From NCBI RefSeq assembly GCF_030230605.1, contig NZ_JASPDO010000022.1, forward strand, positions 1-45,597: a DNA stretch of 45,597 nucleotides. The letters are read 5' to 3'. A program made the position numbers and the translations under genes. Source of the stretch: Brevibacterium sp. UMB1308A. Lineage in GTDB: Bacteria > Actinomycetota > Actinomycetes > Actinomycetales > Brevibacteriaceae. The notes under the pieces were generated by a model. It made no database searches. It saw nothing but the letters and a program-made list of their open reading frames with translations, and had not been told where the DNA came from. This document shows, piece by piece, positions 7,403 to 15,773 of the stretch (positions are counted from its first letter, which is position 1; every line of letters begins with the position of its first letter).

Positions 7403-7587
7403 CATAAACAACGTGCCTTGCGGAATGCTCTTATCAATCCAAGCAGAAATACCGGGCTAAATGCCGTGTGAAACCGCTCACTTTAAGATAACGTGAGTGA
7501 ATGCTGAGTAAGCATTGTAAGAATTTCAGGGTGTCACGCTCTCAACGTGGCTAGCGTGACACTTGTGTTTCCTAGTTTGGAGTACGC
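7403..7587. other. Intergenic region upstream of the OFA-type carrier
   Basis: This 185-base spacer contains no coding sequence that I can support. It holds the 10-base inverted repeat at 7531-7562 and two weaker dyads (CTCAC/GTGAG near 7478-7497 and ATGCT/AGCAT at 7501-7515). It must contain the promoter for 7588-9096. Confidence 0.6.
7531..7562. promoter_or_regulatory. 10-base perfect inverted repeat upstream of MFS gene
   Basis: The arms GTGTCACGCT (7531-7540) and AGCGTGACAC (7553-7562) are exact reverse complements with 12 bases between. The repeat ends 25 bases before the MFS start codon. It could be a regulator-binding site or an mRNA hairpin near the ribosome-binding site; the sequence does not distinguish them. 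Confidence 0.55.
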
Positions 7588-9096
7588 ATGTCAGTTCTCA
7601 CCAGGTCCGGTATCACCGCACCTACGTCGTACAACCGCTGGCTCATCCCACCAGCAGCTCTCGCAATCCACCTGTGCATTGGACAGGTGTACGCGTTCTC
7701 GGTTTTCAAAATGCCACTCGTCGAGCACTTCAACACGGGTGAAGTTGCAGTCGGATGGATCTTCTCGGTGGCTATCGCCATGCTCGGTATCTCGTCTGCA
7801 ATCGGTGGAACATGGGTCGAGAAAGTCGGTCCACGCCTGTCCATGCTCGTCTCAGGTGCTTTCTGGGTCATTGGGTTCTTTGTTGCGTCGATCGGTATCG
7901 CAACAGGTCAACTGTGGCTTGTTTACTTCGGTTACGGTTTCCTCGGAGGAATCGGACTCGGAATTGGGTACATCGCCCCAGTCTCAACCCTGATCAAATG
8001 GTTCCCTGACCGTCCAGGGCTAGCAACTGGGCTCGCCATCATGGGCTTTGGTGGAGGTGCACTTATCGCTTCACCAATGTCTAACCAACTCATGGTTGCC
8101 TTTGGTGGCGGCGACTCCCCAGAAAACCTGGTCGCCGGCGTGTTCCCCACCTTCATTGTTTTGGCAGTTGTGTACGCCGTCGTGATTGCTCTTGGTGCCT
8201 ACGTTGTTCGCGTTCCACACCCAGACTGGAAGCCCCAGGGATGGGACCCTGCATCCGTGAAGTCAAAGTCGATGCAGACCACCCGCCACGTTACCGCACG
8301 CAAAGCCATCTCAACTCCTCAGTTCTGGTTGTTGTGGGTCGTGCTTTTCACCAATGTGACCGCGGGTATCGGAATTCTGGAAAGCGCTTCACCAATGATC
8401 CAGGACTACTTCTCGCAGATCACACCGGCATCTGCTGCCGGGTATGTTGGGCTGCTGTCCTTGGCTAACATGGGTGGCCGCTTCCTATGGTCATCCGTAT
8501 CGGACATCACCGGACGTAAGTTCATCTACATTGTCTACCTGGGCGTTGGAGTTGGCCTCTACCTGTTGGTCGCGCTGATCGGCCACGGTTCCCTTATTCT
8601 GTTCATCTTGGCAACCCTGGTGATCCTGTCGTTCTATGGCGGAGGATTCGCGACCATGCCCGCCTACCTCAAAGACATCTTTGGCACTATGCAAGTGGGT
8701 GCGATCCACGGTCGCCTGCTCACCGCGTGGTCAGCCGCAGGAGTCGCTGGACCACTCATTGTGAACACGGTGCTTGAAGCCCGTCGCAGTACTGGAGCTG
8801 AAGGACCGGCTCTTTACCAATTGAGTCTGTTCATCATGGTGGGTGTTTTGGCGGTAGGTTTCATCGCAAACGCGCTCATGCGTCCTGTCGCTGACAAGCA
8901 CTACGCAAGTGACGAAGAAGTTGAACAGATCGCGGCAAGTCATAACCTCAAGACAGGTGAAGACGGTGGTATCGCCGTGAATGCCGGAAACGCGCTACAC
9001 ACTGCTGCGGCGTGGGTCCTCACGGCGATCGTGACAGTGGGCTTGGGTTACGGCCTTGTACAGATTGTGCTGAAATCCCTCCAGCTCTTCGTCTAA
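7588..9096 (+). CDS. MFS transporter, oxalate/formate antiporter-like (OFA) family
   Basis: This 502-residue, 12-helix carrier begins with the OFA-type signature around helix 1 (PPAALAIHLCIGQVYAFSVF) and has GYGFLGGIGLGIGYIAPVSTLIKWFPDRPGLATG between helices 3 and 5. A second half begins near FWLLWVVLFTNVTAGIGIL and contains the NMGGRFLWSSVSDITGRK loop, the usual MFS motif A equivalent. OFA carriers move small carboxylates such as oxalate and formate, but many actinobacterial members have no known substrate. The ATG at 7588 has GGAG about 6 bases upstream. It stands alone after a terminator, with an inverted repeat upstream that may carry its control. The C-terminal end includes an extra helix after a short loop. 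Confidence 0.85.
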   Translation: MSVLTRSGITAPTSYNRWLIPPAALAIHLCIGQVYAFSVFKMPLVEHFNTGEVAVGWIFSVAIAMLGISSAIGGTWVEKVGPRLSMLVSGAFWVIGFFVASIGIATGQLWLVYFGYGFLGGIGLGIGYIAPVSTLIKWFPDRPGLATGLAIMGFGGGALIASPMSNQLMVAFGGGDSPENLVAGVFPTFIVLAVVYAVVIALGAYVVRVPHPDWKPQGWDPASVKSKSMQTTRHVTARKAISTPQFWLLWVVLFTNVTAGIGILESASPMIQDYFSQITPASAAGYVGLLSLANMGGRFLWSSVSDITGRKFIYIVYLGVGVGLYLLVALIGHGSLILFILATLVILSFYGGGFATMPAYLKDIFGTMQVGAIHGRLLTAWSAAGVAGPLIVNTVLEARRSTGAEGPALYQLSLFIMVGVLAVGFIANALMRPVADKHYASDEEVEQIAASHNLKTGEDGGIAVNAGNALHTAAAWVLTAIVTVGLGYGLVQIVLKSLQLFV

Positions 9097-9139
9097 AGCC
9101 GTCTCACCACGGGTCAACGCCTGTGCAGTTAATCCGCAG

Positions 9140-10762
9140 TTACTTCGACTGGCGCTTGACCTGCCACGCTCCTGCTAATCCCAGCACCAGAAACAGGGCG
9201 GCAGCCAGGAGGACCCACGAAACAGCTGACGCAAAGCCTTGAGTTAATGCGTCCACTACAACAGGGGTCTGCTCACCTAACGGTCCGGCAGGCCCCTGCG
9301 ACCGTAACTGCGCCAAAACAGTACCTGCCGAAACACGAGTGGCCTCAGCTAGCCGGTCTACCTGAGCTCCCGTGAACCCGGCTGAAGCCAGAGAACCCGG
9401 CAGGGTAATCGCCAAAGAAACCGCTAAGGTTGCGCCTGCAACCGCGGTTCCCAAAGCCGAACCGATCTGCCTCACTGTGCTCTGCGTCGCCGAACCTTGG
9501 CCAGACACATCCACAGGAATATCTTGTAGCACCGTACCTGTCAGTTGCGCAGAAGCCAGACCAAGCCCCACGCCATACACCGTTAGTGGTAACGCTACGA
9601 CCCACCCTGGTATCCCAGGATCAACAAGGAACGCCAACACGACAACGCCAAACACCTCTAGCCCTAGACCAATCAGCACCGTGCCAGGCGCACCGAACCT
9701 TCTCGCCACATGACGCGCGGCCGCACCTGACACAAAGGCACCAACAGCCATCGCCGCAAGCACGAGGCCCGCCCCCATCACGCTCATACCCAGGGCGCTG
9801 ATCAGGTACAGCGGAAGGACGAAAATGATTCCAAATTCGCCCACAGCAACCATGGCAGCGGTGAGGTTACCCCAGGAGAAGGTCTTGTAACTGAACAGGT
9901 CGAGGTCGAGAAGAGCGTCGCGCTGAACGCGGGCTCTGTGTTTTTCCCACAGAACAAAGAGAATGATCGCAACGATCGACACCGCCAGGGCAACAGGCAC
10001 AATTGAGACCGGTGCGGAAACCGGCCAGACCCACCCCAGAACGCCGAAATCGGAACGGGGTGTCCACCAACCTAAATCGGGGCCCTCAATAATCGCAAAA
10101 ACAAGTGCCCCGCATCCTATCGCGCTCAAGAGCGCGCCATCGACATCCATCCCCGGAAGCTTTTTGCCCCCTCGGGTTTCTGGCACAGTAAACGCGGCCG
10201 CCACAATCACCAACAAACCAATGGGCAGATTCACTAAGAAAATCCAGTGCCACGACACCCACTGAGTTAAAGCGCCGCCCGCCAGCGGCCCAACCGCAGC
10301 GGCACCAGAAATTACGGCACCCCACACGCCGAAGGCCACCGCACGTGACTTACCGCGGAACACCGCATTCACAGTGGATAATGTTGACGGCATAATCAGT
10401 GCCGCACCAACTGCCTGGACTGCCCGGGACAAGATGAGCACACCCGCAGTTTGAGAAAGCGCGGCCAGAAGACTTCCCAGAACAAACACAGCGGTTCCAG
10501 CAATGAACAGTCGTTTGCGTCCCCAACGGTCCGCCAGATTCCCTGTCGTGAGAAGCAACCCAGCAAGCACGACTGCGTATAAACTATTTACCCACTGTGC
10601 GTCCGTGAGGTTCAAACCCAGATCACGAATGATGGTCGGCAAAGCGACCCCAACGATGGTTCCATCGAGCACAATGAGGCCCAAACCTACAGATAAAACA
10701 GCGAGCCCGAACCAGTCACGTCGTGACGGCTGTTGAAATGCTTTGTTCACATATTCATACAA
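9140..10762 (-). CDS. MFS multidrug exporter, DHA2 (14-TM, EmrB/QacA-like) family
   Basis: This 540-residue protein has the features of a drug:H+ antiporter with 14 helices. Motif D1 is in helix 1 (LDGTIVGVALPTIIRDLG), motif A is in LADRWGRKRLFIAG, and motif C-like glycines are in GVWGAVISGAAAVGPLAGGALTQ. A central loop with charged residues (WEKHRARVQRDALLDLDLF) separates the halves. The gene lies 42 bases downstream of a tetR gene on the same strand, so the pair probably forms one operon in which the TetR protein senses the exported compound. No clear ribosome-binding site precedes the ATG at 10760-10762; an in-frame GTG four codons further on (EYVNKAF) is an alternative start. The substrate is unknown. 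Confidence 0.87.
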   Translation of the reverse strand: MYEYVNKAFQQPSRRDWFGLAVLSVGLGLIVLDGTIVGVALPTIIRDLGLNLTDAQWVNSLYAVVLAGLLLTTGNLADRWGRKRLFIAGTAVFVLGSLLAALSQTAGVLILSRAVQAVGAALIMPSTLSTVNAVFRGKSRAVAFGVWGAVISGAAAVGPLAGGALTQWVSWHWIFLVNLPIGLLVIVAAAFTVPETRGGKKLPGMDVDGALLSAIGCGALVFAIIEGPDLGWWTPRSDFGVLGWVWPVSAPVSIVPVALAVSIVAIILFVLWEKHRARVQRDALLDLDLFSYKTFSWGNLTAAMVAVGEFGIIFVLPLYLISALGMSVMGAGLVLAAMAVGAFVSGAAARHVARRFGAPGTVLIGLGLEVFGVVVLAFLVDPGIPGWVVALPLTVYGVGLGLASAQLTGTVLQDIPVDVSGQGSATQSTVRQIGSALGTAVAGATLAVSLAITLPGSLASAGFTGAQVDRLAEATRVSAGTVLAQLRSQGPAGPLGEQTPVVVDALTQGFASAVSWVLLAAALFLVLGLAGAWQVKRQSK

Positions 10763-10804
10763 CCACTCGCGGAGGTGCTAAACATCGCGCCAGGGGTTGA
10801 CTTC

Positions 10805-11305
10805 TCAATCAACTAAAAGTTGTACCGCTGCCTCAAAATCTTCATCACTCGATACACCAGTGGTTCCATACAACTCACGGTTCTGCTCAATCGCAACGAA
10901 ACCCACCACAAACGAAACCAGCCTCTCAAGGATCGTCTGGTGCGCCTCGGGAAAGGTGGCGCGCACCGCGCCCTGAAGAACCTGAGGCGTGACTTCCTCA
11001 CCTTTGAGCGCGAACGCCAACAAGAAAATCTCAGCGCCATCCCGATATGACGCAAGTACGCGCCGCAAATGGACAGCCACCTGCGTGAACGTGTGCGGGG
11101 GAGTGCCACACGCTTGATCCACCTGCTCCGACATGCGGCGCGCAACCAAAATAAAAACCTCCTGCTTATTAGCCACATGCCAATACAGCGCAGACGGTTG
11201 CACATCGAGTTCCCGGGCCAGACGACGCATAGACAGGTCGCCCAAACCGAACTCAGACGCGATCTTTAACGCCGCGTCAGTAATGATGTCGGTACTCAGA
11301 GCCAT
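10805..11305 (-). CDS. TetR-family transcriptional regulator
   Basis: I start this 166-residue repressor at the ATG at 11303-11305, not at the longer open frame, because a helix-turn-helix domain begins at once (IITDAALKIASEFGLGDLSMRRLARELDVQPSALYWHVANKQEV) and a TANNNT box lies 7 bases before this ATG. Residues 1-50 are the DNA-binding domain of TetR proteins. The remainder resembles the short TetR_C ligand-binding domain (LLAFALKGEE...GFVAIEQNRELYG). It is shorter than the usual 190-220 residues. It probably represses itself and the downstream exporter, and perhaps the divergent ATPase. The inducer is unknown. Confidence 0.85.
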   Translation of the reverse strand: MALSTDIITDAALKIASEFGLGDLSMRRLARELDVQPSALYWHVANKQEVFILVARRMSEQVDQACGTPPHTFTQVAVHLRRVLASYRDGAEIFLLAFALKGEEVTPQVLQGAVRATFPEAHQTILERLVSFVVGFVAIEQNRELYGTTGVSSDEDFEAAVQLLVD

Positions 11306-11312
11306 ATCCCTT

Positions 11313-11318
11313 AGCCTA
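11313..11318 (-). promoter_or_regulatory. -10 box TAGGCT of a leaderless tetR mRNA
   Basis: On the minus strand TAGGCT is followed by 7 bases and then the tetR ATG. No ribosome-binding site fits, so transcription probably starts at the A of ATG. Confidence 0.5.
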
Positions 11319-11352
11319 CGTTTGGATTGCCTTTCCTTCCTGGTTGAAAAGG

Positions 11353-11366
11353 CTTGAATGTTCAAG
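11353..11366. promoter_or_regulatory. Palindrome straddling the P-type ATPase start codon
   Basis: The arms CTTGAA (11353-11358) and TTCAAG (11361-11366) are exact reverse complements, and the ATG at 11358-11360 lies in the middle. It is a candidate operator for the divergent TetR or a metal sensor. A TTGAAA at 11344-11349 suits a -35 box. Confidence 0.45.
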
Positions 11367-13232
11367 AATATCCACATGGGAACACTACTTCGCCGATACA
11401 TGTGGGTCGTCCTGACGTGCGTCATCGCATTGTTGTACGGGGTCTTGGCTCTGTCCGGGCAGAAAACCCTGGGCACCTGGATCGGTGGAGTGTACGTAGC
11501 GATCTTCATCGTAGTGACCCTGGTGGGCATGATCCGCGATATTGCCCGTGGAAACTGGGGTCTGGACATTCTTGCTGTCGTCGCAATGGTGTCCACCTTA
11601 GCTGTAGGTGAAGTGCTCGCATCCATCATTGTGGTCCTCATGCTTTCTGGGGGAGAAGCTCTTGAGGACTACGCTCAGCACCGGGCGGCACGCGACCTAG
11701 AGAATCTTCTCAAACACTCACCGGCAATCGGCCACATCCTTGAGGGTGGCACGCCCAGAGACATTGATGTCGAAGACGTTGAAATCGGTGACCAACTTCT
11801 TGTTAAACCTAACGAAGTCGTTCCAGTGGACTGCACGCTCAAAAGCGACACCGCGAGCTTCGATGAGTCGTCACTGACAGGTGAGAGCCTGCCTGTGACC
11901 AAAACTGCAGGCGATGAGATTCTCTCCGGTGTGGTCAACAGCACCACCGCAGTGACAGTTACCGCAACAAAGCAAGCTCACGAATCACAGTTCCAACAAA
12001 TCGTTGCTCTCATGAGCGAGGCGGAAGAAAACCGTGCACCTATTGTGCGCCTCGCAGACAGGTACGCAATTCCGTTCACCGTGCTATCCCTGGTCATCGG
12101 TGGTGTTGCTTGGTTTGTCAGTGGCTCGGCTACCAGGTTTGCTGAAGTGATGGTGCTGGCTACCCCGTGTCCGCTGCTCATTGCGGCCCCAGTTGCTTTT
12201 ATTGGTGGTCCGGCACAAGCGTCGCGCAATGGCGTAATCGTGAAATCAGGCGCGGTCCTCGAACAGCTCTCCCGCATCCAGTCGGCACTCTTCGACAAGA
12301 CCGGCACGCTTACCCGCGGAACCCCCGAAGTCACCCGCGTTGTCCCGGCGCACGGCTGGGACGAGGAGGAACTCTTGCGGTTCACCGCCTCGGCGGAACA
12401 GTACTCCACCCACGCGCTTGCACGCGGAATCATCGAGGCCGCTAGGAATCGTAACCTCAGCCTCAGCGACACCGACACGGCAGACGAAGTTGCCACCAAT
12501 GGCGTGTGGGCTGTTATCGACGGCCACGACCTGCGCGTAGGTAAAAAGAGCTTCATCGAAGAGTCGGTGGGCTCCATCGAAGCACCTACGTTGGAGCCTG
12601 GCGAAGGAGCTGCCTTCGTCGCCATCGACGGCGCCTATGCCGGAACAGTCATGCTGGCGGACCAGATTCGCCCAGAAACACCTCGGGTCATATCCTGGTT
12701 GCGCGACAACGGTGTCAAAAACGTTTCAATGCTCACCGGCGACAACGCTCACACTGCCCAGCACATTGCGCAACTGGCTGGCATTGACGATGTCAAGGCT
12801 GATCTTCTGCCACCTGACAAAGTTCGGCTTGCCGGCGAAACCAAGCCCAGTCCCGTCCTCATGCTAGGTGACGGGATTAACGACGCCCCGGTTTTGGCGC
12901 GCGCTGACGTTGGGCTGGCTATTGGGGCTAAGAGCGCAACAGCCGCGTCCGAGGCGGCAGATGGTGTGATTTTGCGTAATAGTTTGCGCTCGGTTGTGGA
13001 AGTCCTTGCGATCTCAAGGCACACAGTGTCTGTTGCCCTGACCGCTATTTGGTTGGGCATCATCTTGAGCGTGGGGTTAATGCTGGTGGCCGCAACGGGC
13101 GCTATTCCTGCCGTGTTTGGTGCGTTGACGCAAGAGATTGTGGACCTTGTAGCTATTTTGTACGCACTGTTGGCACTCCGGAGCCCTCGAACGTTGAAGA
13201 AACTGCGTGAAGAAGAGCACACTTCCGTGTAA
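11358..13232 (+). CDS. Heavy-metal P-type (P1B-like) ATPase with TPC motif
   Basis: This 624-residue membrane ATPase has the full P1B layout: a short N-terminus with no metal-binding HMA or CXXC domain, four helices (about residues 13-100), the actuator domain with TGES, two helices with the metal-site motif, and DKTGTLTRG with the phosphorylated aspartate at about 315. The nucleotide domain follows, with STHALA where many P1B pumps have SEHPLA, then GDGINDAP and two final helices. The helix-6 motif reads ATPCPLL, where copper and zinc pumps have CPC and cobalt pumps SPC, so the metal cannot be assigned with confidence. The ATG at 11358 has AAAGG upstream; ATG at 11376 is an alternative start. 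It is divergent from tetR. Confidence 0.88.
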   Translation: MFKNIHMGTLLRRYMWVVLTCVIALLYGVLALSGQKTLGTWIGGVYVAIFIVVTLVGMIRDIARGNWGLDILAVVAMVSTLAVGEVLASIIVVLMLSGGEALEDYAQHRAARDLENLLKHSPAIGHILEGGTPRDIDVEDVEIGDQLLVKPNEVVPVDCTLKSDTASFDESSLTGESLPVTKTAGDEILSGVVNSTTAVTVTATKQAHESQFQQIVALMSEAEENRAPIVRLADRYAIPFTVLSLVIGGVAWFVSGSATRFAEVMVLATPCPLLIAAPVAFIGGPAQASRNGVIVKSGAVLEQLSRIQSALFDKTGTLTRGTPEVTRVVPAHGWDEEELLRFTASAEQYSTHALARGIIEAARNRNLSLSDTDTADEVATNGVWAVIDGHDLRVGKKSFIEESVGSIEAPTLEPGEGAAFVAIDGAYAGTVMLADQIRPETPRVISWLRDNGVKNVSMLTGDNAHTAQHIAQLAGIDDVKADLLPPDKVRLAGETKPSPVLMLGDGINDAPVLARADVGLAIGAKSATAASEAADGVILRNSLRSVVEVLAISRHTVSVALTAIWLGIILSVGLMLVAATGAIPAVFGALTQEIVDLVAILYALLALRSPRTLKKLREEEHTSV

Positions 13233-13259
13233 TTAGGTGAAGTGTGATTAGGTGAAGTG
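13232..13259. repeat. Tandem 15-base repeat after the ATPase gene
   Basis: ATTAGGTGAAGTG occurs at 13232-13244 and again at 13247-13259, a period of 15 bases. The first copy begins at the last base of the ATPase stop codon. It lies 36 bases before the tRNA; no function is evident. Confidence 0.7.
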
Positions 13260-13295
13260 GCGCGTCAGCGTTAAGATGGACGGGCAGTTTTGCAC

Positions 13296-13372
13296 CGGGA
13301 TATGGCGCAGTTTGGTAGCGCGCCTCGTTCGGGACGAGGAGGTCGCAGGTTCAAATCCTGTTATCCCGACCA
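13296..13372 (+). tRNA. tRNA-Pro (anticodon CGG)
   Basis: This is a 77-base cloverleaf with CCA encoded. The acceptor strands CGGGATA (13296-13302) and TATCCCG (13362-13368) pair, the discriminator is A at 13369 and CCA is 13370-13372. The D-arm is GCGCAGTTTGGTAGCGC, and the anticodon stem CCTCG/CGAGG encloses loop TTCGGGA, with anticodon CGG at 13330-13332. The T-arm has GGTTCAAATCC. It closely follows the usual bacterial tRNA-Pro pattern and reads the CCG codon. Confidence 0.95.
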
Positions 13373-13386
13373 TTGTGTAAGGCGGA

Positions 13387-14100
13387 ATGTTTAGACCCGG
13401 CTGTGTAAAGTCAATACACGTGCACACAAAATTTACCGGAACCGTCACCCACTTGTGGGTTGGAAAAGCCCAGTGGCAGAACTACTCGGGAAGAGATATC
13501 TTCACCGGCGCTCATAAGCATCTCGTTGACACGATCGCGGTTCACCCTCATGGCGCGGAAGGCGATGAACAGGGCAACCGGAAAGTACACGGTGGCCCAG
13601 AAAAGGCCCTCCTGCTCTACACTTACGACGATTACACGCAATGGGCGGCTGACGGCTACCAATTTCAGCCGGGGAACTTTTTCGAAAACGTCACGATCGA
13701 CGGCATTGCCATGCGCGACATTCACCTGGCCGACACCCTGCAAATAGGTGAAGTCACAGTGCAGGTCTCCCAGATTCGCCGGCCATGCACAACACTGGCG
13801 CACCGGTGGAACATGAAAGAGCTACCCCGCCTAGTACAAAGCACGGGGCGCAGCGGGTTCTATGTGCGCATTCTTCAACCCGGCACCATACGAACTAATG
13901 ACCCAGTGACATTCATCAAGCGGGAACCGCGAAGCGTGGCTCTGCCCGAGGTCAACCGGGTTATGAACATCGACCGCACCGACGCTCAAGGAATTCGCGC
14001 CCTCATCGACGCACCAGGCATGCCACCACGGTGGGTGGAGCAGCTGCAACGTCGCCTTTCTGGCTACGTGACAGACGAATCTGCTCGCCTAGGCGAGTAG
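13387..14100 (+). CDS. MOSC-domain protein (YiiM-like)
   Basis: This is a MOSC-fold protein of 237 residues. The fold carries sulfur or binds molybdenum-type ligands through a conserved cysteine. Family motifs are HPHGAEGDEQGNRKVHGGPEKALLLY, written here as HGGPEKALLLY, then GNFFENVTIDG, and RRPCTTLAHR with the key cysteine near residue 139. The YiiM branch is linked to detoxification of N-hydroxylated compounds; whether this protein does that is not shown here. The ATG at 13387 is only 14 bases after the tRNA, with AAGGCGG directly before it. A GTG at 13420 (HTKFTGTVTHLW) matches where relatives usually begin and is a good alternative. The 3' end shares a long hairpin with the convergent ligase gene. 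Confidence 0.85.
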   Translation: MFRPGCVKSIHVHTKFTGTVTHLWVGKAQWQNYSGRDIFTGAHKHLVDTIAVHPHGAEGDEQGNRKVHGGPEKALLLYTYDDYTQWAADGYQFQPGNFFENVTIDGIAMRDIHLADTLQIGEVTVQVSQIRRPCTTLAHRWNMKELPRLVQSTGRSGFYVRILQPGTIRTNDPVTFIKREPRSVALPEVNRVMNIDRTDAQGIRALIDAPGMPPRWVEQLQRRLSGYVTDESARLGE

Positions 14101-14120
14101 GTGTGCCTAGACGAGCAGAT
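14079..14120. terminator. Bidirectional terminator across the MOSC stop codon
   Basis: The arms 14079-14094 and 14105-14120 pair over 16 bases with one mismatch around a 10-base loop. They contain a 14-base perfect palindrome (14084-14097, CTCGCCTAGGCGAG). The hairpin covers the stop codon of the MOSC gene and lies 17 bases beyond the stop of the convergent ligase gene. There is no strong T run. Confidence 0.65.
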
Positions 14121-14136
14121 GTAGAGTCGAGGATTC

Positions 14137-15651
14137 TTATGACTCGCGCAGTTTGCGCTTGAGGATCTTACCTGCCGAGTTCTTTGGCAACGCGTCGACG
14201 AAGTGAACAGCCTTAGGTGCCTTGAAGGCTGCCAAACGTTCCTTGACGTGCTCGATCACCGTTGTCTCGTCAAGCTCCTGGCCTTCCTTCACAACGACGT
14301 AGGCAGTGATCGCTTCGATCCACTTCTCGTCCGGCTGACCAACAACAGCTACCTCTTCAACTGCGTCGAGTTCGAAAATACTGTCTTCAACCTGACGACC
14401 TGCGACCAGAACACCACCGGTGTTGATGACATCCTTCACACGATCAACAACCTTGATATAGCCCTGCTCGTCGGCCACAGCGAGGTCACCAGAGTGGAAC
14501 CAACCTCCCGCAAAAGCTTCTTCAGTGGCTTCTGGTTTGTCCCAGTAACCCAGGCACAGCTGAGGCGAGCGGTACAGAATCTCTCCCTGCTCACCAGGTG
14601 CGACGTCGTTGCCTTCCGGGTCAGCCAAACGGGCTTCCACAAACGGAACGGGACGACCAGCAAAGTCTGGGCGCTCGTCGTGTTCCTCCGGGCGTAGAAC
14701 AATCGCCAGGGGACCAAGTTCGGACTGCCCCATGCAGTTGTAGAACCCGAGGTTGGGAAGAGTTTCACGCAGCTTTTTCAGGATTGGTCCCGGCATGATC
14801 GAAGCACCATACATGGCACGCTTTAAGCTGGACAGGTCACGGGTCTGCAGGTCTGGGTGGTGAGCGATTGCAACCCATACAGTAGGAGCAGCGAAGAACG
14901 CCGTGATCTTTTCACGCTCAATGATCTCTAGCAGCTGCCCAGTCACAGGTGCAGGCACGATGATGTTAAACGAGCCCTTCATCAAGGACGGGATCAGCAG
15001 AACGTGCATCTGCGCGGAGTGGTACAGAGGAAGTGCGTGCACCCAACGGTCGGACTCTTCGGGGTCCAGCGTCAGCAATGCTGACTGGTATTCGGTGAGC
15101 AGGGCGCGGTGCGTCATGATCGCACCCTTGGGGAGGGAAGTGGTTCCCGAGGTGTACAGGAGCTGGGCAATGTCCGTGTCGACGACGTCGAACTCGCCTG
15201 GCTCCGAAGGCTCTACGTCTGTCTGCTGTGCAACTTCCAGGAGGTCTGCGAAGGGAACAATCTCTACGTTCTCAGCCTTTGCCGATTGCACGTGGCGAAT
15301 GAACTCACTTCCCACGTAGACGCGCTTTGCACCCGAGTTTTCCAGCATGTACTCCAGCTCTTCACGGGTGAGCTGGTAATTGATAGGCACGTGAATGAGT
15401 CCGGCGCGTGTACACGCCAAGAACAAAATGGCAAACAGGTCGCTGTTCTTGTCAAACGCTGCCACACGGTCGCCTTTTTCAAGGCCTTGACTTACCAGGT
15501 GGCGAGCCACAGCGGTCACTGCTGATTCCAGCTGCGCATACGTCCATGAACGGTCATCGAAAACGATTGCGGTCTTGTCTGGGACGCGTGACGCGGAGCG
15601 GCGGATAACGTCGGAGATCGTGTTGCGGTTAACAGATGTGATTGAAGTCAT
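14137..15651 (-). CDS. Acyl-CoA synthetase / AMP-dependent ligase (FadD-like)
   Basis: This 504-residue enzyme activates a carboxylic acid, probably a fatty acid, to acyl-AMP and then acyl-CoA. The AMP-binding P-loop is LLYTSGTTSLPKGA (near residue 165). Other motifs in order are YNCMGQSELGP, YWDKPEATEEAF, GWFHSGDLAVADEQGYI, VDRVKDVINTGG and the C-terminal lysine motif PKNSAGKILKR. The length matches medium- or long-chain acyl-CoA ligases. No ribosome-binding site is obvious before the ATG at 15649-15651. The gene stands alone, convergent with the MOSC gene and divergent from the Nif3-like gene. The exact chain length or substrate cannot be read from the sequence. Confidence 0.87.
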   Translation of the reverse strand: MTSITSVNRNTISDVIRRSASRVPDKTAIVFDDRSWTYAQLESAVTAVARHLVSQGLEKGDRVAAFDKNSDLFAILFLACTRAGLIHVPINYQLTREELEYMLENSGAKRVYVGSEFIRHVQSAKAENVEIVPFADLLEVAQQTDVEPSEPGEFDVVDTDIAQLLYTSGTTSLPKGAIMTHRALLTEYQSALLTLDPEESDRWVHALPLYHSAQMHVLLIPSLMKGSFNIIVPAPVTGQLLEIIEREKITAFFAAPTVWVAIAHHPDLQTRDLSSLKRAMYGASIMPGPILKKLRETLPNLGFYNCMGQSELGPLAIVLRPEEHDERPDFAGRPVPFVEARLADPEGNDVAPGEQGEILYRSPQLCLGYWDKPEATEEAFAGGWFHSGDLAVADEQGYIKVVDRVKDVINTGGVLVAGRQVEDSIFELDAVEEVAVVGQPDEKWIEAITAYVVVKEGQELDETTVIEHVKERLAAFKAPKAVHFVDALPKNSAGKILKRKLRES

Positions 15652-15773
15652 AAAAAGAATCCAACCACCAGATGCGTGCGAATCATAAAAGATGACAAAT
15701 ATTTCAAAACTTGAGACGTGTCACGTGCTCAGGTACACCGTTAAGCTCACGCGACATATGAAAGAGTAGAGAC

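Noticed and set aside
11306..11641. N-terminal extension of the TetR protein
   Set aside because: It lies antisense to the P-type ATPase gene, and the helix-turn-helix domain starts right after ATG 11303-11305.
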